Below, one piece after another: positions 7,817-12,828 of a stretch of 12,828 nucleotides of DNA; the first letter of the stretch is position 1; every line of letters begins with the position of its first letter. Made by a program: the position numbers and the translations under genes. Source of the stretch: Legionella_A sp049239925. GTDB taxonomy: Bacteria; Pseudomonadota; Gammaproteobacteria; Legionellales; Legionellaceae. The DNA lies in NCBI GenBank assembly GCA_049239925.1, contig JBMLTO010000007.1, positions 1-12,828 on the forward strand. Reading direction: 5' to 3'. The notes below the pieces were generated by a model that worked only from the letters and a program-made list of their open reading frames with translations, ran no database searches and was not told where the DNA came from.

Positions 7817-8061
7817 TCATCCGTATCGAAATCATTGCTTAGATTTAAATGAGTTTCCTCATTTCTGTGATCTGCAACAGCATTAAATTGCCTTAACCAT
7901 CTTTCTTGCTGATTTTTGATTGGAATTAATGTAAGCTGGCCTTTTTCATCTGCTCTAATTTCCAATTGTTCTCCGGGATGTAAATGAGCTTCTTTGATGA
8001 TAATTGCAGGAATACGAATTCCGATTGAATTTCCCCATTTGGTTAAAGTAACAGTAGACAT
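7804..8061 (-). CDS. mazE: MazE/AbrB-family antitoxin
   Basis: An 85-residue antitoxin with an N-terminal AbrB/SpoVT swapped-hairpin DNA-binding domain: STVTLTKWGNSIGIRIP, then a PGEQLEIRADEKGQLTLIPI stretch. A less conserved C-terminal tail (NDFDTDEWTW) would wrap the toxin. The start is ATG at 8059-8061 with GGAG 5 bases upstream. A further upstream frame back to 8100 lacks a ribosome binding site and adds non-family residues. It precedes and overlaps the toxin gene. MazE neutralises MazF and represses the pair's promoter, which here carries a perfect palindrome. Confidence 0.88.
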   Translation of the reverse strand: MSTVTLTKWGNSIGIRIPAIIIKEAHLHPGEQLEIRADEKGQLTLIPIKNQQERWLRQFNAVADHRNEETHLNLSNDFDTDEWTW

Positions 8062-8086
8062 TGCAACTCCAAAATATATATTCATA

Positions 8087-8119
8087 GTATAATTATACAT
8101 AGTTTATACAATCATTCAA
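8087..8119 (-). promoter_or_regulatory. mazEF promoter with palindromic operator over the -10
   Basis: On the minus strand TTGAAT (8114-8119) and TATAAT (8092-8097) are separated by 16 bases, placing a transcript start about 25 bases before the mazE start codon. The -10 lies inside a perfect 12-bp palindrome, GTATAATTATAC (8087-8098). This is a natural site for an AbrB-type antitoxin dimer and fits autorepression. Confidence 0.55.
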
Positions 8120-8183
8120 ACTCTTACCGTCAGGCCTCACTGATCCCCTGACTATAATCAAGCTCACAGTTATACTCAACTTT

Positions 8184-8279
8184 AGTCATTTTTACAGGAC
8201 CGTTCGCCCTGAGGAGCGTGCGTAGCACGCGTCTCGGTAAGGGCTTGCTGGGAGCTACAGGCTACAGTTAAAAATGGCA
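8184..8279 (+). repeat. REP/MITE-like element, copy A
   Basis: A short element with core CGTTCGCCCTGAGGAGCG (8201-8218) and a perfect hairpin GCGTGC-GTA-GCACGC (8216-8230). It is bounded by imperfect inverted ends, AGTCATTTTTACAG (8184-8197) and the reverse complement of CAGTTAAAAATGGCA (8265-8279). Two related copies occur at 9968-10027 (opposite strand) and 12266-12322. It contains no gene. A tandem GCTACAG duplication sits at 8254-8267. It occupies the mazE-hemH gap. Confidence 0.75.
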
Positions 8280-8347
8280 ACGCTCATGCGCGCTTACACC
8301 GGGGTAGAGGTACAATCAGCATCATGATTTTCCGCGTGTACTAAAAA

Positions 8348-8376
8348 TTGCAGTAGATACAGTTTTCCACTATGTT
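8348..8376 (+). promoter_or_regulatory. Possible hemH promoter
   Basis: TTGCAG (8348-8353) and TATGTT (8371-8376) are 17 bases apart, giving a transcript start about 40 bases before the hemH start codon. Both hexamers deviate from consensus, so this is only a candidate. Confidence 0.3.
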
Positions 8377-8422
8377 ACTGGTGAAGGGTAGGTTATGATA
8401 CTTATTTATCATTGAGTTATGC

Positions 8423-9415
8423 ATGAAAAAAGGATTATTATTAATTAATTTAGGTACCCCTGATAGCACCAAGCAGGTTGATGTAAAACGTTATTTAAGA
8501 CAATTTTTGGTTGATAAACGAGTTATTGATATACCTGCTGTTGTGCGGTACTTTTTGGTCTATGCATTAATAGTTCCTTTTAGAGCGAAAAATTCGGCTC
8601 ATGCTTATCAGTCGGTATGGACTAGTCGCGGCTCTCCACTCATGGTTCACAGTCAAGATTTGGTTGTATCCGTACAGCGCATCTTGGGAGAAAGCTACCA
8701 GGTTGCTTTAGGCATGCGTTATGGTAATCCTTCGATTGAACAGGCCATTAATGAACTTAAGTTATGCAAAGAAATTACAATCCTTCCTTTATATCCACAA
8801 TATTCTTCAGCTGCTACAGGTTCTTCAATTGCAGAAGTTATGCGTATCTTGTCAACCAAAGAAATAGTTCCTTCGGTTAAAATTATTCGAGATTTTTATA
8901 ATCACCCCGCTTATTTAACGGCATTGACTGATGTAATCCAACGTCATTTAGATAAAGATGCTTACCTTTTGTTTAGTTATCATGGTGTACCAGAACGGCA
9001 TATGATTAAGGGCGGCTGTAAAACTGTTTGTTCTGAACATTGCCCACCAGTAGACTTAGGTAATCAAGGTTGTTATCGTGCTCAATGTTTTGAAACAAGC
9101 CGTTTGTTAGCTCACAGGTTAGGATTAAGTACAGAGCAATATTCGATTGCTTTTCAATCGCGATTGGGGAAAACTCCCTGGATAAAACCTTATACCGATC
9201 AGATTTTACCCACGCTTATGAACAAAGGGATCAAAAAAATTGCTGTTGTTTGTCCATCATTCACTGCTGATTGTTTAGAAACACTCGAAGAAATTGGTAT
9301 GCGGTTAAAAGAACAATGGCTCGATCTCGGTGGGCAAAGATTTACGCAAATTCCTTGTCTTAATGTCGAACAATATTGGATTGAGGCAATTGCACAGATG
9401 GTCGGGGAATATTAA
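8423..9415 (+). CDS. hemH: Ferrochelatase (protoheme ferro-lyase)
   Basis: A 330-residue ferrochelatase, which inserts Fe2+ into protoporphyrin IX in the last step of heme synthesis. Family motifs run in order: GLLLINLGTPD (4-14), YQSVWTSRGSPL (62-73), LPLYPQYSSAATGSS (121-135), FSYHGVPERH with the metal-site His187, FQSRLGKTPWIKPYTD, and CPSFTADCLETLEEIG with the conserved acidic Glu286 region. The start ATG has only a weak GAG upstream (8414-8416), but the protein begins exactly where the family does. A cysteine-rich segment (Cys199, 203, 207, 217, 222) follows the catalytic His. Comparable cysteines in some bacterial ferrochelatases hold a [2Fe-2S] cluster, and that role here is inferred. 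The gene stands alone between a repeat and decayed DNA. Confidence 0.96.
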   Translation: MKKGLLLINLGTPDSTKQVDVKRYLRQFLVDKRVIDIPAVVRYFLVYALIVPFRAKNSAHAYQSVWTSRGSPLMVHSQDLVVSVQRILGESYQVALGMRYGNPSIEQAINELKLCKEITILPLYPQYSSAATGSSIAEVMRILSTKEIVPSVKIIRDFYNHPAYLTALTDVIQRHLDKDAYLLFSYHGVPERHMIKGGCKTVCSEHCPPVDLGNQGCYRAQCFETSRLLAHRLGLSTEQYSIAFQSRLGKTPWIKPYTDQILPTLMNKGIKKIAVVCPSFTADCLETLEEIGMRLKEQWLDLGGQRFTQIPCLNVEQYWIEAIAQMVGEY

Positions 9416-9421
9416 ATCATC

Positions 9422-9626
9422 AAGTCTGTTTTTATTTTCTTTTGAGCATTTGTGTCAATCAAGTTGATTGTCAGACTTTGAAAAATACGTATTTGACCCA
9501 ATTGATCGCCTAACGAACGCCATGACATCAGAGAAAGTTATCCTGCCTTGATGCTGTTTTCAGGCTGACAAACGCTTTTGTTTGATGCCTGTTAAAAGCC
9601 ACTAATGAGTTTGCCAGCGTTGGCAA
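9422..9626. other. hemH 3' region with several hairpins, no gene
   Basis: This stretch has no credible gene but is rich in inverted repeats. AAGTCTG (9422-9428) pairs with CAGACTT (9472-9478) around an odd-centred palindrome CAATCAAGTTGATTG (9456-9470). CAGGC-TGA-CAAAC (9561-9573) pairs with GTTTG-AT-GCCTG (9580-9591). TTGCCA-GCGT-TGGCAA lies at 9611-9626. The first could end the hemH transcript; the others have no assigned role. Confidence 0.4.
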
Positions 9627-9630
9627 CACT

Positions 9631-9926
9631 TTGTCCTGGAATAACAAAGGCGGGTCTACTTATGTTTTGGTTATACTGCATATTCAATGCTGTGATAACA
9701 GCTATCATACTGGGCATACTGATAATTTAGAGATGAGGCTATACCAATGTCATCATAGCCTTTTTCCAACGGGTTATACAGCAACTAGACTATCCCTTAA
9801 GCTTATGTACTCCTAGCAGAATAGAAGCCTTGCGCGCCGAAAAACAAATCGAAGGATGGAGCAGAAAAAAGGAGGAAGCCCTAAGTCTCAGATGACTGGG
9901 ACAAGATTTCCTATTTACATCAATGA
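9631..9926 (+). pseudogene. GIY-YIG endonuclease-like gene, two frameshifts
   Basis: Three successive frames together read as a small single-domain GIY-YIG protein (UPF0213/YhbQ type, DNA-cleaving fold). In the first frame (to the stop at 9814-9816) STYVLVIL is followed by CCDNSYHTGHTDNLEMRL, matching the YIG motif and conserved Arg, and then GYTATRLSLKLMYS. The second frame, from about 9815, gives SRIEALRAEKQIEGWSRKK with the conserved Glu of EKQIEGW. The third, from about 9885, gives VSDDWDKISYLHQ and stops at 9924-9926, the usual family C-terminus. Each change of frame equals one extra base or two lost. The initiating codon (TTG 9631) is uncertain, and homology begins near 9655. Two sequencing errors in 100 bases are possible but less likely than decay. 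Confidence 0.75.
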
Positions 9927-9967
9927 AAGAAAAAATAGTTTTGATGTTTTTTATCTAGGATCTAGCT

Positions 9968-10027
9968 CTTTGAGACGCCTGCTACACATGATCCTCAGGA
10001 CGAACGGACCTATAAAAAATGGCTAAA
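9968..10027 (-). repeat. REP/MITE-like element, copy B
   Basis: On the minus strand this reads TTTAGCCATTTTTTATAGG, then TCCGTTCGTCCTGAGGAT, and ends in AGGCGTCTCAAAG. That is the same order of blocks as the copies at 8184 and 12266, with several substitutions and a degraded hairpin. It lies between the GIY-YIG pseudogene and the cNMP/CPBP gene. Confidence 0.7.
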
Positions 10028-10139
10028 ATAGAGTCAATAGCATCAACATATAATTGTATTCTTATACTACAATAGACATAGGATAACGATTATTTTGATG
10101 CTGATTGACGATGACTTGTAATATTAAATAGGGATGCAA

Positions 10140-11378
10140 ATGGATTGGATGGATTTAGTTAAAAAATCTATTTTTGGTTTTAATGCAGTTAGCACGGATA
10201 GGATATCAGTAAAAACTGTGATTAATCCTCATCATGTTATCACCCAAGATTTTTCAGAGGATGAACTAACTGAGTTTTATAGTTTGGCCATCAATGAATC
10301 TTTTGAACCTGGACAAATTATTTTTAATGAGCATGATCAAGCGGATACAGTTCATATTATTGTTTCCGGCGAAGCCGAGGTTTATTTATCTAAGCCTAGT
10401 AGTACAGGGGAAATCGTTAGTCATGTTTTGGCTGTTTTAGATGAAGATGATGTAATAGGTGATATGGCTTTGGTTGAAAACAAACCACGTTCGGCATCGG
10501 TGCGTGCTAAAACAGAACTAACAGTACTAACCTTTAAATTGGATGATATCAAGAGTAGGGCGCACATTAGTTTATTATTGACTCGAAATATGGCTAAGCT
10601 CTTGTCAGAGAGGTTGCGTTTTAATAATCAAGTCACGGTAAAAAAAATGGAGGAAACGCTCTTACAAGCACAAGCCAGAAATGTGCTGGGCGTGTTTATG
10701 GTCGCTATATTCTGGTTAATTAGTTTGTATACGCTATCCTTGACTTCTTTGATTGGTCTTGAGAAATATTTTAGCAATACCACATTTTTATCAGTGAGCT
10801 TAATCGTTTTTTTCGCTTCGGGCATTGTTTCAGCGATGCTGATGACTGGTTTACCATTATCACATTTTGGTATTAGTGGAATCGGTTGGCGCCAACAGGC
10901 GACGCAGGCTTTGATTTATACGTTGCCACTCCTGGTATTATTTGTGGTTATTAAAATGATTATTGTTGATTCGCCGAGTGGCGTTAGCCATCTATCAACG
11001 TTTTCTGGTTTTGATGAAGGTGTCATCGATGGACATTTTAGTTTGGGTCTCTACATCAGTGTTATTGTCTTATATGCCGCTCTTTGCCCTGTTCAAGAAT
11101 TGATCACCCGCAGTGCTATGCAAACAACATTCTATTATTTTTTACCAGGAAATGAATTGTTTAGAAAGTGGAATGCAATTCTTCTATCCAATATTATTTT
11201 TTCTTCAGCTCACTCCCACTTAAGTTTTACTTTTGCAATGGTTACTTTTATCCCAGGATTATTTTGGGGCTGGTTATTCCATAAACAACGATCGTTTATA
11301 GGGGTATCTGTTTCTCATGTGATTCTGGGGGTGTGGGTGATTTTTATTGTGGGCGTGAAAGGGATTGCTTATGGTTAA
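10140..11378 (+). CDS. Cyclic-nucleotide-binding domain fused to CPBP (Abi/Rce1-type) membrane protease domain
   Basis: A 412-residue two-domain protein. Residues about 35-155 form a cNMP-binding beta-roll (EPGQIIFNEHDQADTVHIIV, VSGEAEVYL, and the phosphate-binding cassette GDMALVENKPRSASV). The cassette has Asp where cAMP binders usually have Glu. A coiled linker leads to about six membrane segments from residue 183 on. There the CPBP motifs are CPVQELITR (motif 1), FSSAHSH (motif 2) and SHVILG (motif 3). CPBP proteins are intramembrane proteases or scaffold relatives of Rce1. Motif 1 here is QExxxR instead of EExxxR, so activity is uncertain. The start is ATG 10140, with AGGG (10130-10133) 6 bases upstream; ATG 10134 would have no spacing. 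It is monocistronic with its own terminator. A ligand-controlled membrane protease or sensor is inferred. Confidence 0.82.
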   Translation: MDWMDLVKKSIFGFNAVSTDRISVKTVINPHHVITQDFSEDELTEFYSLAINESFEPGQIIFNEHDQADTVHIIVSGEAEVYLSKPSSTGEIVSHVLAVLDEDDVIGDMALVENKPRSASVRAKTELTVLTFKLDDIKSRAHISLLLTRNMAKLLSERLRFNNQVTVKKMEETLLQAQARNVLGVFMVAIFWLISLYTLSLTSLIGLEKYFSNTTFLSVSLIVFFASGIVSAMLMTGLPLSHFGISGIGWRQQATQALIYTLPLLVLFVVIKMIIVDSPSGVSHLSTFSGFDEGVIDGHFSLGLYISVIVLYAALCPVQELITRSAMQTTFYYFLPGNELFRKWNAILLSNIIFSSAHSHLSFTFAMVTFIPGLFWGWLFHKQRSFIGVSVSHVILGVWVIFIVGVKGIAYG

Positions 11379-11434
11379 TTTAAGCGCAAATTATATCAGA
11401 TAAAATCGATAAAACGACTATTCGCATACAAATC

Positions 11435-11467
11435 ATAAAACAAAGTGACTGTTTGAGTCTGTTTTAT
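11435..11467 (+). terminator. Rho-independent-like terminator after the cNMP/CPBP gene
   Basis: ATAAAACA (11435-11442) pairs with TGTTTTAT (11460-11467), enclosing an inner GACT/AGTC stem with a GTTTG loop. The 3' arm supplies the T-rich run. It lies 57 bases after the stop codon and probably works in both directions because of its A- and T-rich arms. Confidence 0.6.
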
Positions 11468-11950
11468 AAATAAACACTCCAGGTATTAGCTTGAGGAACA
11501 GCAAAGCCTTCATAGGTTGTCATGTTTGTTTCGATAGATTAGTGTTTACGGTTGTCAGCGGGATGTACTGATACGTATTCCGTGCAGTTATTCAAATGTA
11601 TCGAGAGCGGGGCTAGCGGATTTCGATCAGGCCGAACATTAAAATCTATTACCTCTCGGTCGTCCACGCTTGCCCCCTATCTGCCTCGAAGATAGCGATA
11701 TTTATTCCTTGTCAGTACAAATTAAATAACGTTCGCTTCGTTAACCTGTGTTTATAGATGCCTGCTTGCAAATGACGATTTCGTTAATACCCCAGCGAGG
11801 AACGATGTCATGCAGAATCCAGATACGGAATGATGGTGGTAAATTTGCGTTAAACCATTCCTAGCTTAAAATAAATTATTTTTTAGTCATAAAACCTAAT
11901 TTTTTACCAATTTATGCCGTTAAGGATATTAATTATCAAAAAAATTGTTT
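11468..11950. other. Long gap without intact gene; possible decayed minus-strand coding DNA
   Basis: No intact frame is credible. On the minus strand about 11742-11858 reads 39 codons without a stop (EWFNANLPPSFRIW, then HDIVPRWGINEIV), and about 11650-11693 reads GGKRGRPRGNRF. Both look protein-like, but neither has a start, and I do not recognise the family. They may be remnants of one broken gene, perhaps a transposase. The last 80 bases before the next gene are very AT-rich, as for a promoter region, but no clear hexamer pair was identified. Confidence 0.35.
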
Positions 11951-11963
11951 TTAAGGAGTGATC

Positions 11964-12236
11964 ATGGATATAATTTTTCAGGGTAAACATAATAGTGATG
12001 AAGCAGTAGCTAGTTTATTAAATGTCATTCATTTATTCAAAGAACGTTATCAAATCAGTCAGTTCAGAGAAATGCATCTAATGGTTACGCTTGTCGATGA
12101 TCAGGGAGAAGATGTTGAATTAGTCGATAGTGAAACTGATCAGTCTTATCGTATTTTTGAAGTATATCGAGAAGGTCAACAATTTTATCGGCGTCGCAAT
12201 TTACCTGCATTAAAATTAGTTGTGGATAATCGTTAA
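11964..12236 (+). CDS. Small protein of unknown function (90 aa)
   Basis: A 90-residue soluble, acidic protein with no signal peptide or membrane segment. The start is ATG 11964, with AAGGAG (11953-11958) 5 bases upstream; GTG 11958 overlaps that site and is rejected. The N-terminal half (HNSDEAVASLLNVIHLFKER) should be helical, the middle (MHLMVTLVDDQGEDVELVD) beta-strand with acidic turns, and the end is basic (YRRRNLPALKLVV). I do not recognise the family. The strong ribosome binding site and protein-like composition support a real gene. Its neighbours (decayed DNA, REP copy, IS remnant) give no functional hint. Confidence 0.7.
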   Translation: MDIIFQGKHNSDEAVASLLNVIHLFKERYQISQFREMHLMVTLVDDQGEDVELVDSETDQSYRIFEVYREGQQFYRRRNLPALKLVVDNR

Positions 12237-12251
12237 TCAATAATTATTGAT
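12236..12251. repeat. Perfect 16-bp palindrome at the stop codon of the small gene
   Basis: ATCAATAATTATTGAT is perfectly self-complementary and begins on the last base of the preceding stop codon. It is purely AT-rich apart from two base pairs and has no U-tract after it. It could be a weak terminator, a protein-binding site or an insertion target. Confidence 0.4.
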
Positions 12252-12265
12252 CAGATGGTCTCGAC

Positions 12266-12322
12266 TTTAGCCATTTTTCCAGGATCGTTCGCCCTGAGGA
12301 GCGGCTACGCAGGCGTCTCGAA
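12266..12322 (+). repeat. REP/MITE-like element, copy C, abutting the IS remnant
   Basis: TTTAGCCATTTTTCCAGG, then ATCGTTCGCCCTGAGGAGCG and GGCGTCTCGAAGG match copy A at 8184 block for block, with a shorter central hairpin. The right-hand inverted end is missing. The sequence passes within 8 bases into the truncated end of the transposase gene, so this repeat or the event that placed it may mark the breakpoint that removed the transposase C-terminus. Confidence 0.75.
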
Positions 12323-12329
12323 GGTCTTT

Positions 12330-12828
12330 CTAGGCAGCTAAAGGATCAAAGAATTGCTGCTTTCTTTCTATGCAGTTTCTCATTTCAAGACGTCCGTGCC
12401 CTTTGTCAAAATCTGCATAGGTGTCCTCAATCGATGATGATGCGCTTTTTTTGAACTCTGATTCTAAAAATAATCGTACATCATCATTTAATGCTCCTTG
12501 GTTACCTTTGAGGGCAAGCACATAAAAACCACCTTCGTCGTGGATTTGCTTGGCGATTGCTTTTTGCGTTCCCATTGCATCTATCGTAATAATATTATCT
12601 TTCAGGCTCAGTAATTTTAGCAATCATGGAATAGCAGTAATTTGATTCGACTTTTCAGCTACCTTCTGTTGTGCCAATACTAGTCTGGCTCCCGTCGCAA
12701 ATGCACTAACCATATGTATAGCGGGCTTGTTGTTTTCCAGATCAATGCTGTTACAAAGTGTTTTACCATCGATTGCTATAACATCTTGTAATGCCGATTG
12801 AAGCGATTTAACCCATGACACAAAACAT
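12330..12828 (-). pseudogene. ISAs1-family transposase, central part (broken; continues past window end)
   Basis: Minus-strand frame beginning at the window edge with CFVSWVKSL, then VIAIDGKTL (first catalytic Asp), ASGARL-like FATGARLVLAQ and EKSNQITAIP. An in-frame TGA at 12624-12626 follows, and then LLKLLSLKDNIITIDAMGTQ (second catalytic Asp), FYVLALKGNQ and a HGRLEMRNC stretch. It stops at TAG 12330-12332. ISAs1 transposases are usually about 370 residues. The last 100 or more, with the catalytic Glu, are absent, so the enzyme is dead. At the window edge it joins in phase to the N-terminal piece at 1-292 through 17 shared bases. Confidence 0.88.

Noticed and set aside
8129..8152. GTCAGG...CCTGAC inverted repeat as a terminator or operator
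   Set aside because: Only 6 bp with a 12-base loop and no T-run; expected by chance in this much intergenic DNA.
10628..10825. Minus-strand frame of 65 codons
   Set aside because: Shadow of the first membrane segments of the cNMP/CPBP protein.
1..12828. The window as a replicating plasmid
   Set aside because: No replication initiator, partition or mobilisation gene, and no iterons seen. The end overlap can be explained by IS-flanked or tandem structure or by assembly.

Overview
The window is an AT-rich bacterial segment from a gammaproteobacterium, most likely Legionella or a close relative. That placement rests on base composition, the gene families present and a REP-like repeat (core CGTTCGCCCTGAGGAGCG) of the kind I associate with Legionellales. 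It is inference, not a database match. TGA, TAA and TAG all end genes, so the standard bacterial code applies.

Layout. Positions 1-292 hold the 5' part of a broken ISAs1-family transposase gene on the minus strand. A 12-bp-centred inverted repeat (524-555) then precedes a plus-strand gene for an iron-sulfur photolyase/cryptochrome of the CryB/PhrB type (607-2145). A minus-strand LysR regulator (2184-3035) is divergent from a three-gene plus-strand operon: dabB (3137-4651), dabA (4673-6946) and a PII-like gene (6965-7330). DabB and DabA form an energy-coupled inorganic carbon uptake complex, and the PII-like protein is a plausible sensor for it. A perfect 12-bp stem separates this operon from a convergent mazEF-type toxin-antitoxin pair (7478-8061, minus strand). 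Ferrochelatase hemH (8423-9415) follows a MITE-like repeat. Downstream lie a GIY-YIG endonuclease pseudogene split over three frames (about 9631-9926) and a second repeat copy. Next is a cyclic-nucleotide-binding domain fused to a CPBP/Abi-type intramembrane protease domain (10140-11378), with a good terminator behind it. After 500 bases without an intact gene comes a 90-residue protein of unknown function (11964-12236), a third repeat copy, and the 3' part of an ISAs1-family transposase gene (12330-12828, minus strand).

The two ends of the window share 17 identical bases (1-17 and 12812-12828). If the ends are joined there, the two transposase pieces become one continuous reading frame of 258 codons. 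This suggests that the molecule or contig closes on itself at about 12,811 bp, or that the segment lies between direct copies of the same IS remnant or in a tandem array. No replication or mobilisation gene is visible. The joined transposase carries two in-frame TGA codons and lacks its C-terminal third, so it cannot itself drive movement.

The most coherent system is LysR-DabB-DabA-PII: a membrane bicarbonate/CO2 uptake unit with a likely transcriptional regulator and a likely small-molecule sensor, and no carboxysome or RuBisCO gene in view. The rest is a mix of household genes (hemH, photolyase), a toxin-antitoxin pair, and decayed mobile or repeat DNA.
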